Part shown: positions 1 through 9,052 of the stretch, piece after piece
How the letters are laid out: every line of letters begins with the position of its first letter
Position numbering within the stretch: the first letter of the stretch is position 1
Assembly (NCBI RefSeq): GCF_004565465.1
Contig: NZ_SRHY01000031.1
Location: 1-39,685 of the forward strand
DNA: 39,685 nt
Direction of reading: 5' to 3'
DNA from: Lentibacillus salicampi
GTDB taxonomy: Bacteria; Bacillota; Bacilli; Bacillales; Amphibacillaceae
Notes under the pieces: model-generated
What the model saw: only the letters and a program-made list of their open reading frames with translations
What the model was told of the DNA's origin: nothing
Databases searched by the model: none
Position numbers and translations under genes: made by a program

Positions 1-719
1 CCGAACTTCGGGAAGGCATGAAAATCCGCGATCAGTTGTCTTCAGATATCCAAATGGTCGAAGGGCGCATCGATAATTGGCTGGATCGGTATTTTCCTGA
101 ATTCCGTACCGTTTTTAAAAGCTGGCGGGGAAAGGCTGCACTCTACACCTTAGAACACTTTCCACTACCCGGGGAGATCACAGCGATGACAGCCGAAGAA
201 ATCCTGGAGCATTGGCAGACGGTTGTTCAACGTGCCGTAGGCAAGAAAAAAGCTGAAACGTTACAAAAAGCTGCCAAGCAGTCCGTGGGTCTTACGAAAG
301 GTACTCGGATGGGAAAACGGGAACTCGGGACGCTACTCCAGCAATATCATCAGTTGCAGCACGAGATGGCAGATACAGACGAAGCGATTAAGGGTTTGGT
401 TTTTACGATTCCAGGCGCGAAAGAAATGACTGCGATTAAAGGCATCAACGTGATGACCGTGGCGAACTTCTTTGCCGAGGTGGGAGATATCACCCAATTT
501 GAGCATCCCCAGCAGATTCAAAATCTTGGAGGACTCACCTTAAGACTGCATCAGTCCGGCGTTTACAAAGGGGAAACGAAAATAACCAAACGGGGACGAA
601 AGGGGCTCCGGAAGACGTTATACCTGGCTGCCCGTTCCCTGGTGCTTCATAACCCATACTTCCGGAAACTGCATGACTATTATAAGTCACGATCTGATCA
701 TCCGCTCACAAGTTTGTAG
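1..719 (+). pseudogene. IS110-family transposase, 3' part (cut by window edge and truncated at C-terminus)
   Basis: The reading frame is open to the left edge, so the first ATG at 18 is internal and the real start lies outside the window. The C-terminal half carries the IS116/IS110/IS902 (Transposase_20) domain: an 'IKGINVMTVANFFAEVGD' helix-hairpin-helix-like segment followed by 'GGLTLRLHQSG' and 'KITKRGRKGLRKTLY', the conserved C-terminal block of IS110 recombinases. Family members usually run on 20-30 residues past 'SDHPLT', but here the frame stops at once after 'SL' and a different coding remnant begins. I infer that the 3' end was lost by a deletion or by insertion at about position 710, so the copy is probably dead. 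It differs clearly from the other IS110 transposase at 1028-2238 and is a separate element. Confidence 0.8.
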
Positions 720-877
720 AGGGAAGTAATTGGTATCAAAGAAACGAGGGTGGATTTTGGTCTCCTAAAGCACATATAGAATTGACTCAGAACTTAAAGT
801 ATGATGGCTGTGTTTCTCTATTATATAGGGGTCGCTATGTCGATTACTGGTGCCATAAAAAGGGTGAAAAAAGTTAA
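720..877 (+). pseudogene. 3' remnant of an unidentified gene
   Basis: Frame 2 reads through from inside the truncated transposase to a TAA at 875-877. It encodes a protein-like tail with the stretches 'GSNWYQRNEGGFWSPKAHIE' and 'YDGCVSLLYRGRYVDYWCHK'. There is no start codon or ribosome binding site of its own in the right place, so this looks like the last ~50 codons of a gene whose 5' part was lost when the adjoining IS110 sequence arrived. I do not recognise the family. The residue composition (many W, Y, G, charged ends) is unlike random translation but proves nothing by itself. Confidence 0.4.
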
Positions 878-974
878 TTAAAGTTATTCTTCAATACCAG
901 CCAATAGTTGTCAACACTTAAGTCTAAAAAAGTTTAACAAAACATGTTACACTAAAAATTGAACATACCAAATA

Positions 975-996
975 GCCTTACTGCTGAACCAGTAAG
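975..996. other. 8-bp perfect stem-loop downstream of the IS110 transposase
   Basis: CCTTACTG and CAGTAAGG form a perfect stem with a 6-nt loop, about 30 bp beyond the stop codon of the minus-strand transposase. It lacks a clear T-tract, so it may be an end structure of the element rather than a terminator. Confidence 0.4.
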
Positions 997-1027
997 GTTT
1001 CAGAGTATTGTGAACTTTAATAGTTTC

Positions 1028-2238
1028 TTAGGATTGGTCTACAAAGACTTCCTGACGCTTGAACATGGCGTGAATCCAGTGAACGAGTTTATTGGCACAG
1101 GCAATCACAGCGCCCCTGTGTGGCTTGCCCTCGTTTCTTTTGCGATTATAAAAGGCTATCAATTTCTTGTTTCGGTTTTTGGCAAGACCACATTGCACAG
1201 CTGTGTAAAGGGCCTGGCGCAATCGTGACGATCCTCTTTTGGTGATACGGTTGATGGATGCTTTATACTTGCCTGACTCAAAAACACTTGGGTCTAATCC
1301 TGCATAAGCAGCCAGTTGCTTTGCGCGTTCGAACTGATTGATTCCCCCGATTTCGGAGATGATTGTTGCTGCAAGCTTATCTCCAATCCCGGGAATCGAC
1401 TGGACCAATCCATGGTCTTCAAAAGACCGAGCCAGGGCATCTATTTCTCGTTTTAATTGGGATAGGTGCTCTTGATATTGAAAAAGCATCTGAGTATACA
1501 TCTGTAAGCTGACAATATGACCATGACAAACAGAATGCTGAAAGGGATTACGTTCTGCCGCAGCTTTTAATTGGGCTGCTTTATCCAAAAACCATGCGTC
1601 GGAACGTCTAGCTTCGAATTGACACATATCGTCGGCTAATGTTTGTTGAGAGACTTTTTGAATAGCCGAAGCAGTCGGATAATGCAGTAAGGTGTTCAAC
1701 GATAACTTACCACAAAGATCACTGAAGACATTGTGATATTCCGGAAAAATATGATCGACTGCATCTTGGAACTGCAATTTTATTTCAACATAGCTATCCG
1801 TTAAAGCACTGTGCTGTCTGGTTAATTGACGCAGATCCAGGTATTGCTCGGTTTTCTTCTGAAAGGCTTCCAGATCTTCTTTATAGTACAACTCACCTAG
1901 ATGATACGCATCGACTTTGTCTGTTTTCACCTTACACAGCCCCGTTTTTTTGGCTTCGTGAGAAACGACCGGATCGATGACATAATACGTGATAGCCTGA
2001 TCTTCCAAAAATTGAAGCACAGGTTCATGATAGTGCCCTGTGGATTCGAAAATGACGGCCGGAGGCTGATCGGCAACCTGTTCCACTTCCTGATAAAACT
2101 GATAAAACTGATAAAATGTGTGAAGTCCTTGTAGATGGTGCGCAAATTTAAAGCTTTGCTTATACGTTTTTTCCTTTGTAAAAAGGCTTGGACCTGGCTT
2201 TCACCTTTGGCAACATCCAGGCCGATAACAGGATTCAT
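1028..2238 (-). pseudogene. IS110-family transposase, frameshifted
   Basis: The N-terminus starts at 2238 with 'MNPVIGLDVAKGESQVQAF', the typical IS110 RNase-H/DEDD start. The rest continues in another frame with 'HTFYQFYQFYQEVEQVADQ' and 'VIFESTGHYHEPV', then the Transposase_20 part 'IPGIGDKLAATIISEIGG', 'LAAYAGLDPSVFESGKY' and 'INRITKRGSSRLRQALY'. The frames would join if the A5 run at 2180-2184 had one more base, so a one-base slip is the simplest explanation. The longest single frame (1028-2086) lacks the first DEDD aspartate, so the copy should be inactive unless the shift is a sequencing error. A 9-bp unit is repeated three times at 2091-2117, giving the F-Y-Q repeat; it does not disturb the frame. 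Confidence 0.8.
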
Positions 2239-2460
2239 AACTGATCACAACTCCTTTAATAAATTCGCCGGTGCGCCCCTCGCATCCCTTGTAGTGTCAT
2301 AGCTTCGCTTGTTATGCGGGATCATGTCCCAACCAGCCTCAAACATGTTTCTACAAGGAAGGGGTGGACAGTATTACGGACGGGATCAGTGTCCCACGGG
2401 CGCACACGTCCTCCCCCGACTTCCTCAAGCATAAAACCTATAAAAAATAGGTCAACCAGT
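2239..2460 (-). ncRNA. Candidate IS110 bridge RNA / left-end leader
   Basis: Upstream of the transposase start on the minus strand lies roughly 220 bp of non-coding, GC-richer sequence with several short self-complementary blocks and no ORF. In the IS110 group (as opposed to IS1111) the left non-coding end encodes the bridge RNA whose two internal loops pair with donor and target DNA (established for IS621 and relatives). Position, length and lack of coding content fit that. I cannot define the loops or exact RNA ends by eye. The frameshifted transposase suggests the RNA would have no active partner from this copy. Confidence 0.4.
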
Positions 2461-2532
2461 GTAATGACTGACTGACCATATAATACGATCGGGCGCGATT
2501 GTGGAAAAGGAAAAATAAATTATAACGCTTTA

Positions 2533-2566
2533 AAAAACGCTCGGATATGTTCTGAGCGTTTTTGTT
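2533..2566. terminator. Rho-independent terminator
   Basis: AAAAACGCTC at 2533-2542 pairs with GAGCGTTTTT at 2554-2563 around an 11-nt loop. With A-rich and T-rich flanks it can act on both strands. No intact gene abuts it on either side. The following ~240 bp up to the MFS remnant hold nothing I recognise. Confidence 0.7.
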
Positions 2567-2806
2567 TGGTATTTATATTGTTAATTTACAGGTGAAAAGA
2601 ATGCCAATCTGTATGTTTTTTCCCTTGCTATTAGCATTTTTCTCTCCTGAAACTGAACCCGTTAATTTTATAAAGGGGTCTTTTACCAAGCTTTCATGTT
2701 TCTCGGGATAATCTTACTCGGTTAATAGAACTTGGTAGCAGATCATGTTGTCATATTAGAAACTCATAACGATAAGACTCGAACAACTGATTATACAACG
2801 GAACGG

Positions 2807-3130
2807 TTATGCTTTTTCATATCCCTTAAACTTCAGCATCGCTATAATTCCCAGTATCGGTCCAATACTGAGCAATGTAAATACCCACTCCCAGCTGATC
2901 CATTGCTGAACAAGCGGGATGAGGTTTATCGATGCAATTGTTATCAAATAGCCAACACACATCTGAATCGTTAAAGCTGTCCCGGCATATTCCGCTTTCG
3001 AAAATTCGGATACAGCAGCTGAGAACTGGGCGGATTCAGCAACCACAAACATACCCCATATAAGGGCGAGCAGAATCGTCAGCCAGTGGGAATGCCCGTA
3101 TGTTAATCCAATAACGATGGCACAGGAGGC
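2807..3130 (-). pseudogene. MFS transporter, C-terminal fragment
   Basis: About 105 codons encode three hydrophobic segments, including 'WLTILLALIWGMFVVAESAQ', 'AGTALTIQMCVGYLITIASI' and 'WEWVFTLLSIGPILGIIAML'. This fits the last membrane helices of a major facilitator transporter ending in 'KFKGYEKA'. The frame runs upstream into the end of the nagZ-like gene without any start codon, so the N-terminal two thirds are missing. The deletion junction lies within about 10 bp of the neighbouring stop codon at 3141. Substrate cannot be told. Not expected to be functional. Confidence 0.65.
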
Positions 3131-3140
3131 ACTGTTATCC

Positions 3141-4853
3141 TCAGGATACCTTCTGCAAAATGGCTTCCACTTCCTTATTGATCGACTGGAAATGAGGCAT
3201 TGGCGTCTTTTCATCCGACAGCTGATATTTCGCCTTCAAATGTGTGATACGTTCGACACTTTCGTCAATCCGATTCAAACTTATTGCGCCATCTTCAACA
3301 GCCGCTTTCAAATTATCAAAAACATTGGCAATTAAATTTGGATCATGTGCAACAAGCAGCAAATCTGCGCCCGCTTTTACTGACTGGACTGCTGCATCCG
3401 CAACACTATAATGGTCTGTAATGGCTTCCATCGTCAAGTCATCGGTAATGACAACACCATCAAAATCATAATCATCTCGTAAAATACCTGTGATTACCTC
3501 TTTCGACATAGATGCAGGGTAGTCTTCATCGATGCTTGGCAGGAGAATATGTGCAACCATGCTGACATCGGCTCCCTCCGAAATAGCTTTCTTGAATGGC
3601 ACAAGTTCCAATTTGGACAGCTCCTCGTAGTTTTTATTGACTTTTGGGAGCTCCAAATGGGAATCAACGCCAGTATCCCCATGTCCGGGAAAATGTTTCA
3701 TGACTGAAATAACCCCTTCATGCTGAATCCCTTTCATCGTCTGGATGCCGAGCCTTGTGACAATATTCGGATTATCGCCAAATGAACGGTCACCGATAAC
3801 AGGATTATTTGGATTGCTGTTAACGTCGAGAACAGGGGCAAAGTCCAAATTGAAACCGAGTGCGTTTATCTGCTTACCGAGGATGGTTCCGACATTGAAG
3901 GACACATCCGGATCGTTCAGTTCGCCAATCGAACCGCTTGACGGCAGGCTTTTGATCGCATCAGGCATTCGTGTCACACTTCCGCCTTCTTCATCGACTC
4001 CCAGTAGTAATGGGTAAGGGTTCTCAGCGTTAGCGGTTTTTATCGCATTTAAAAAGTTGACGGTTTGAGTCTTACTTTCGATGTTATTGCCAAATAAAAT
4101 GATTCCTCCAACATGATACTTCTTGATGGTATTTTTCGTCTCAGTGGTCATTTCCGTTCCATTGACTCCGCTAAAGATCATCTGGCCGATTTTTTCATCA
4201 AGACTCATATTTTGGTTGCCTCGATCATCAGAAGCATCGCTATTCTTCCCATTTACACCATCACCGTTTATTTCCTTCGATAATGAAATATGATCCACAC
4301 CCGGGTTATCTGAATTACTGGCGGGATTTGGCAGCACCCATTTCAAGACATACCCGCCGGAAAGTTCATAGACAAGAATGATTTGGTCATTGTTTTCGTC
4401 CTGATAATAACGTGTGTCATCAGGTTTTTCATATGATTCAATCGTATCCAGATCGAACGCCGTAAATGGATCCTGCGACGAGCGCAAATCGGACACAATA
4501 TTATCTGTAATACCGGCATCGATGTCATGTGACGGATAGTTCAAAAAAAGGCCGGCATTCGTATCTGCGGTCTCATCCGGCTTTCCCCAAGCGTCTTTTA
4601 CCTCGTCGGCAGTCGTTTCACCAACAACGATATTGCCCCCCGGGATTTTTCCTTGTTTGGCCAAGTCGAATATGCTGCCCAGAGATGGTTCCCCCTCCGG
4701 AACATCTTTGTTTTTATTACCCGGTGATGTTTTCTTTGATTGTTGATCTGCTTGTTTATCATTTGGATCTTCACCCGATGAACTGATGAAAAAGAAAGCC
4801 GCCCCAAGAGCGATGATGGCAATCATGATTATAATGGTAATACGCTTGATCAC
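3141..4853 (-). CDS. nagZ: Membrane-anchored NagZ-type beta-N-acetylhexosaminidase (GH3) with YjgB/DUF4309-like domain
   Basis: The 570-aa protein has an N-terminal hydrophobic anchor (residues 4-24) without lipobox cysteine and a polar linker. Residues ~55-190 resemble YjgB/DUF4309 ('GKIPGGNIVVGETTADEVKD', 'WGKPDE', 'YVLKWVLPNP'). A glycoside hydrolase family 3 domain spans ~217-550. The GH3 part shows 'KHFPGHGDTGVDSHLELP' at 386-403, which holds the Gram-positive NagZ Asp/His acid-base dyad, and 'VVITDDLTMEAI' with the probable nucleophile Asp471. NagZ removes N-acetylglucosamine from muropeptides or wall fragments, here probably outside the membrane. Start: GTG at 4853, chosen because GGAGG lies about 7 bases upstream. 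The gene ends next to a deleted MFS gene. The domain pairing is unusual; the hydrolase call is firm and the DUF4309 call moderately so. Confidence 0.88.
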   Translation of the reverse strand: MIKRITIIIMIAIIALGAAFFFISSSGEDPNDKQADQQSKKTSPGNKNKDVPEGEPSLGSIFDLAKQGKIPGGNIVVGETTADEVKDAWGKPDETADTNAGLFLNYPSHDIDAGITDNIVSDLRSSQDPFTAFDLDTIESYEKPDDTRYYQDENNDQIILVYELSGGYVLKWVLPNPASNSDNPGVDHISLSKEINGDGVNGKNSDASDDRGNQNMSLDEKIGQMIFSGVNGTEMTTETKNTIKKYHVGGIILFGNNIESKTQTVNFLNAIKTANAENPYPLLLGVDEEGGSVTRMPDAIKSLPSSGSIGELNDPDVSFNVGTILGKQINALGFNLDFAPVLDVNSNPNNPVIGDRSFGDNPNIVTRLGIQTMKGIQHEGVISVMKHFPGHGDTGVDSHLELPKVNKNYEELSKLELVPFKKAISEGADVSMVAHILLPSIDEDYPASMSKEVITGILRDDYDFDGVVITDDLTMEAITDHYSVADAAVQSVKAGADLLLVAHDPNLIANVFDNLKAAVEDGAISLNRIDESVERITHLKAKYQLSDEKTPMPHFQSINKEVEAILQKVS

Positions 4854-4977
4854 AGGAACGCCTCCACGACTTTGGATTTAACCTTGCTTTGATTTATAAA
4901 TATTTCGCGACTGTGTTTCATATACGATTCGTTTATCTTCAGGATAATCCGTCGGTACGCCAGGATAACTTGTAAAT

Positions 4978-5016
4978 AAGGCGAGCCACCAAATGAAAGT
5001 TGCGATGGCTCGCCTT
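4978..5016 (-). terminator. Terminator after the Bce-type permease gene
   Basis: An 11-bp perfect stem (AAGGCGAGCCA with TGGCTCGCCTT) lies just beyond the permease stop at 5027. On the minus strand it is followed by TTATTTAC. It closes the ABC transporter operon. Confidence 0.75.
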
Positions 5017-5026
5017 ATATTGTTTA

Positions 5027-6964
5027 CTATAAAGCCTCTTTGATGACTCGTTTATAATAAAGTACCGACAAAATGCCGAAGATTGAGTACAGGACGGTAT
5101 ATAACAGCATGACAATCACCATTGGCGTTACCATTTCCGTACCGAACATGAACCAGCCGGATTTGACAGCAAAGTAACTGTGCAGCAGTCCGAGTATCAG
5201 AGGAATACCGAAGTTAAAGAGCTGCTTAATTCGAATCCCGCGTAATAGATCACCCTGGGTGAAGCCAAGTTTGCGCAAAATCGTGTAGGTGGATTTTTCT
5301 TCTTCACTCTCATCCATTTGTTTGAAATAAAGAATACAGCCGGATGTAATCAAGAAGGTTAATCCCAGAAAACCGACAATGAACATGGTAAGACCTGTTG
5401 CTTGTTTTTGTCGGTTGACGCTCTCCAAGTAACTATACGCCGGATTTCCCTCCTCGTCATACCAATCCTGAAAGATGTTATTTGCTTGTTTTAGTTGATC
5501 GTGATCTGCAATATCAATCCCGATATATTCAGAACCGAAAGCCCCCTGAATGTCCGGTTCCGGATTTTTGGCCAGCTGTTGATAGGTGCTGTCATCCACG
5601 ACAGCAACCGCAAAGCCAAATGATAAAATACTTGGTAAAATGGATTGTTCTTGAATTTCCGTATAATGTACATCAACGGTGTCCGTTTGACTGGACAGAG
5701 TAATGTCGCCCTGATCTTGAAAGGAAATAATCTGTGAGATAGCACCACTAAGTCCCGTGAGAACTGCTTCATCCGGTGAAACATTGATGTCCGCTGTTGC
5801 TTGATCGCTGATAATCTCCATCTCTTCATTTTCCAGATCGCCATTGTAATTGACCGGGGACGATTCTAGGGCGTCTGCAATATTGGCTTGGATTGTGAGG
5901 AAATCAACATGCGTTTCCTCGTACCCGATTTGTTCCGCTTCCAATTCCTTCATAAAGCTGTCTGCATCGTCTGCATCCGTAATGGAAAAGTCGTTTGGTA
6001 CCATCTGCTGGGCCGATTTTTCTGCTGAATAATAGGAAATATAGGTTAACGATAATAACCCGATCGCCAAGGCAGAAACGGTTGTAATGACCGTCAATAG
6101 TACAGCATTTGATTTCATACGGAACATAATCGACGACAATGATAATACATTGTTAATCGATAAGTAACCTGCTTTTGATTTCCGAATCAGCTGCAGTATA
6201 AAGCTGACTGATCCTTTGAAAAACAAGTAAGTGCCAATGATAACCGAACCGAGAATACTTAACATCACAAACATCAGGTTTGCACCCAATTCACCACTGA
6301 ATAATCTCGTGGATAAATAATACCCGAAAGCAATCAGTCCGATGCCAAGGAGCCCGACCAGTATTTGCACAACCGACATTTTCTTCACGTTCTCTGTTTT
6401 AGATCTCGCCTGAAACAGGGATAGAACGCTTTGTCGCTGAACAAACAAAAAATTCATGGCCATAATGAACAGATAAATGATAAGAAAAACAAGCACTGTC
6501 TGTCCCATAGCTTTAGCGGAAAAATTCAATGCCGCAACCTGATCGATCCCCGTTATTTGGAAGAAAATCAATTTGATCAGTTTCGAACCAGCAAACCCAA
6601 GAAAGATGCCAATGACTAACGATCCGACATAAAGGGCCATATTTTCTACACTCAATATCCGGAAAATCCTGCTTTTTGTCATGCCAATCAGCTGAAATAA
6701 ACCGATCTCCTTACTTCTGCGTTTAATGAATAGTGTGTTGGCGTATAACAGAAACACAGCGACAATGGCGACTAGCATGATCGAACCCACTTTAATGCCG
6801 GCCGCTCCTTTGACGGTGTCTGCCTTAGCGTCAAGGGCCGGATCAAACTGCAGTGTCACAAAGGCAAAATAAAGCGCCACACTGAAAACCAAAGCAAACA
6901 CATATAAGTAGTAGTTCCGGATATTCTTCTTCAGACTTTGCCAGATCAGGCGATTAATGCTCAT
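5027..6964 (-). CDS. Bce-type ABC transporter permease (FtsX family)
   Basis: About 645 aa. The N-terminus '[20 protein letters not shown]' leads into the first membrane helix. FtsX-like helices follow to residue ~310, then a large extracytoplasmic domain (roughly residues 300-520, rich in D/E/Q), and four or so C-terminal helices. This architecture is that of BceB/YxdM/VraG permeases, which work with a BceA-type ATPase to free lipid II-cycle intermediates from antimicrobial peptides and also signal to a BceS-type kinase. The start at ATG 6964 overlaps the ATPase gene by 11 bases (translational coupling). A GTG at 6985 would add 7 residues but fits the family less well. The particular peptide recognised cannot be read from sequence. 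Confidence 0.9.
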   Translation of the reverse strand: MSINRLIWQSLKKNIRNYYLYVFALVFSVALYFAFVTLQFDPALDAKADTVKGAAGIKVGSIMLVAIVAVFLLYANTLFIKRRSKEIGLFQLIGMTKSRIFRILSVENMALYVGSLVIGIFLGFAGSKLIKLIFFQITGIDQVAALNFSAKAMGQTVLVFLIIYLFIMAMNFLFVQRQSVLSLFQARSKTENVKKMSVVQILVGLLGIGLIAFGYYLSTRLFSGELGANLMFVMLSILGSVIIGTYLFFKGSVSFILQLIRKSKAGYLSINNVLSLSSIMFRMKSNAVLLTVITTVSALAIGLLSLTYISYYSAEKSAQQMVPNDFSITDADDADSFMKELEAEQIGYEETHVDFLTIQANIADALESSPVNYNGDLENEEMEIISDQATADINVSPDEAVLTGLSGAISQIISFQDQGDITLSSQTDTVDVHYTEIQEQSILPSILSFGFAVAVVDDSTYQQLAKNPEPDIQGAFGSEYIGIDIADHDQLKQANNIFQDWYDEEGNPAYSYLESVNRQKQATGLTMFIVGFLGLTFLITSGCILYFKQMDESEEEKSTYTILRKLGFTQGDLLRGIRIKQLFNFGIPLILGLLHSYFAVKSGWFMFGTEMVTPMVIVMLLYTVLYSIFGILSVLYYKRVIKEAL

Positions 6965-7712
6965 CCTGTACACCACCCAGGACACCTTGTGTTTTCATGA
7001 TGTCTTTTAAGAAGGTTTTCCGCGTTTCGTCGCCTTGATTGAGCTGGGTATACATTTGCCCGTCTTTGATAAAAATCACGCGACCGGAATAGCTGGCAGC
7101 GACCGGGTCGTGAGTGACCATGACAATCGTTGAGTCCCGTGTTTCATTTAACGTGTTCAGTTTATTTAATAGATCTGATGCCGATTTTGAATCAAGGGCA
7201 CCGGTTGGCTCATCCGCAAAAATGATGCTCGGTTCATGGATAAACGCACGTGCTGCGGAAGTACGCTGTTTTTGCCCGCCGGAAAGTTCATGCGGATACT
7301 TATTCTGGATGTCATAAATGCCGAGCTCATCCGCTACTTCCTTAAATGTTCGGTTCGCCGTTTTTTTTGAGACATGATTAATCGACAGTGGCAGTAAAAT
7401 ATTTTCTTTAACAGTCAGGGTATCCAGCAAGTTATATTCCTGAAAAATAAATCCTAAGTGGTTTTTACGGAATGCTGCGAGCTGTTTATCTTTCATGGCG
7501 GTTAATTCCTGACCTTGGATGACAATCGACCCCCGGCTGACACGATCAATTGACGACAGAACGTTTAGCAAGGTCGTTTTGCCTGATCCGGACGCCCCCA
7601 TGATACTAATAAACTCGCCTTTTTCAACGTTGATATCGATGCCTTTTAAGACTTCTTGTTTATTGAATTTATTTCCAAAGCTTTTATGAATTTTTGTTGC
7701 TTCCAACATCAT
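6954..7712 (-). CDS. Bce-type ABC transporter ATP-binding protein
   Basis: 252 aa starting '[20 protein letters not shown]'. Walker A '[11 protein letters not shown]', Q-loop '[10 protein letters not shown]', ABC signature 'LSGGQKQR' and Walker B '[13 protein letters not shown]' are all intact, as in MacB/BceA-type ATPases of peptide-resistance exporters. The ATG pair at 7712/7709 is preceded by an AGGAG-type ribosome binding site; the longer upstream open frame runs into a repeat and is not coding. The gene is the first of a two-gene operon with the permease and lies 335 bp from the kinase gene. A 232-bp repeat begins only 24 bp upstream of the start, so the promoter must lie in or beyond that repeat. 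Confidence 0.93.
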   Translation of the reverse strand: MMLEATKIHKSFGNKFNKQEVLKGIDINVEKGEFISIMGASGSGKTTLLNVLSSIDRVSRGSIVIQGQELTAMKDKQLAAFRKNHLGFIFQEYNLLDTLTVKENILLPLSINHVSKKTANRTFKEVADELGIYDIQNKYPHELSGGQKQRTSAARAFIHEPSIIFADEPTGALDSKSASDLLNKLNTLNETRDSTIVMVTHDPVAASYSGRVIFIKDGQMYTQLNQGDETRKTFLKDIMKTQGVLGGVQDEH

Positions 7713-7735
7713 GTTTCCCTCACTCCTTTTTACAA

Positions 7736-7967
7736 GATAAGAAAGTATAAAATTTTTGGCTATATGAAGCTTTTTGTCAGTAATAGCCATGTCCAGCTTC
7801 GACGTACAGGACGTACTAGTGCCGGCGTTGGCACAGGACGTGCCGCACATAGCCGGCCAGCGCCTGCCCCCTCGAGGTCGCCATCATTTTACGTGGCAAA
7901 ACCCGCCACTACAAATTCTTGCTAAAGCTTTTCGGGGGTGAACAAGGCGCCCTGCGCTTTTCTTATC
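7736..7967. repeat. Interspersed repeat family A, copy 1 (GATAAGAAA ends)
   Basis: The segment is bounded by GATAAGAAA and TTTTCTTATC, forming a 9-bp terminal inverted repeat. It contains the blocks 'GGCTATATGAAGC', 'CTAGTGCCGGCGTTGGC' and 'TTTTACGTGGCAAAA'. Related copies are at 26181-26446 and 37607-37769, and the inner block recurs in altered form at 37415-37470. It looks like a non-autonomous MITE-like or REP-like element. Short ORFs inside it are by-products of its sequence. Confidence 0.8.
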
Positions 7968-8030
7968 AACTTCTTCTATCATAAAAGCTTGCCACTGATT
8001 TGTCCTTCGATTCACCGAACAAAAGAAGCA

Positions 8031-8066
8031 GGCATGTGACAATCCTGTCACATGCCCGTAATCGCC
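8031..8066 (-). terminator. Terminator at the end of the kinase gene
   Basis: GGCATGTGACA at 8031-8041 pairs perfectly with TGTCACATGCC at 8046-8056 around a 4-nt loop. On the minus strand the T-rich tract TGCTTCTTTTGTT follows. The stem includes the kinase stop codon (8048-8050), so the regulator-kinase pair is terminated apart from the ABC genes. The feature's right end includes a few flanking bases. Confidence 0.8.
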
Positions 8067-9052
8067 ACGAATTCATTTTTATTGGGAAACGTTAGCGTAA
8101 ACACGGTGCCTACTCCGACACTGGATTGGACACCAATGCTGATGTTTAATGGTTTGGCTGCTTTTTTCACCAAATAGAGCCCCATACCCGAAGACGAGGT
8201 GTCATGATGTGCGATCGTCGAGGTGAAACCGCGGTCAAAGATGCGGCGAAGGTCTTTGGCATCAATGCCTCTTCCGTGATCCTGGATGGCAAGTGTTATG
8301 TGCTGCCGCTCGTGGTAACTGGTAATCGCAATATCGGCGCCTTCCGTATATTTAATCGCGTTCGTTAACAGCTGCCGGATGATAAACGCAAGCCATTTTG
8401 CATCGGTTAATACTATAGGAACTTGTAAATCAATGTCAAATCCAATGCCTTTCCGCATGCACCATGCTTGTAATGTTTTAATTTCCCTGGAAATCAGCGG
8501 CTCCAGGCTGGTTTCTTCCATGTATAGATCATTTTCGATAAAAGGGATACGCTTTTGGTGTAGCTGCTGGTCGAGAAGCAGGTGTGTCCGCATCCATTCG
8601 TATTTTAGCTGCTGCTTGACTTTTGGATCGTCCACACGTTCAATCATAAGCTGCATTGCGGTCAGCGGTGTTTTCACCTCATGAATCCATGACAGCAGTT
8701 CATCTTTTTCCTGTTCCAACCGGGTGGTATGTTTGGAAATCTCTTTTTGATAAGTATTTGTTTGTGCCTCTAGTCGTTCTGCTACGATTGTTTCAAATGG
8801 ACTCGCCGGTTTTTTTATATCGGCTAACTCATAATCGCTATCCCAAGCTTCCAAGCTCTTGTAAAATGCGGTTTCTTTTTGATAGCGAACGATGAAAAAG
8901 ATAACCAGGATGACGGTCGATAAAAAGACAATATATAAAACAGGTCGTATTGTGATGGACGGATCGATGACAGCAATAAACAGTGTCAGCAACTGTAATG
9001 CGATAAACAAAATAATCCAACTACAACGTTCGATAAGGTATTGTTTAATCAT
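8048..9052 (-). CDS. Bce-type intramembrane-sensing histidine kinase
   Basis: 334 aa from ATG at 9052, which overlaps the response regulator stop by 8 bases; the longer upstream frame is not needed. Two membrane helices (about residues 11-30 and 38-56) are separated by fewer than 10 exposed residues, the hallmark of BceS-like kinases that sense through their cognate ABC transporter. The H-box 'SWIHEVKTPLTAM' has the phosphorylated His124. The N-box 'LLTNAIKYTEG', G1 'DHGRGID' and G2 'SGMGLYLVKKA' make a complete HATPase domain. With the regulator and the ABC genes it forms one peptide-resistance module. A terminator overlaps its stop codon. Confidence 0.92.
   Translation of the reverse strand: MIKQYLIERCSWIILFIALQLLTLFIAVIDPSITIRPVLYIVFLSTVILVIFFIVRYQKETAFYKSLEAWDSDYELADIKKPASPFETIVAERLEAQTNTYQKEISKHTTRLEQEKDELLSWIHEVKTPLTAMQLMIERVDDPKVKQQLKYEWMRTHLLLDQQLHQKRIPFIENDLYMEETSLEPLISREIKTLQAWCMRKGIGFDIDLQVPIVLTDAKWLAFIIRQLLTNAIKYTEGADIAITSYHERQHITLAIQDHGRGIDAKDLRRIFDRGFTSTIAHHDTSSSGMGLYLVKKAAKPLNISIGVQSSVGVGTVFTLTFPNKNEFVAITGM

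Noticed and set aside
959..1228. 89-aa plus-strand ORF over the end of the IS110 transposase
   Set aside because: Shadow of the transposase on the other strand, without ribosome binding site.
2091..2117. Triple 9-bp tandem repeat as cause of the IS110 frameshift
   Set aside because: The unit is a multiple of three and only repeats F-Y-Q in frame; the shift maps to the A5 run at 2180-2184.
2602..2712. Possible 36-codon ORF starting MPICMFFPLLLAFF
   Set aside because: Weak start signal, no family resemblance and no supporting terminator or promoter.
7656..7925. ORF containing [20 protein letters not shown], also present at 26208-26477
   Set aside because: The shared peptide comes from translating interspersed repeat family A. 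There is no ribosome binding site and the third copy does not keep the frame.
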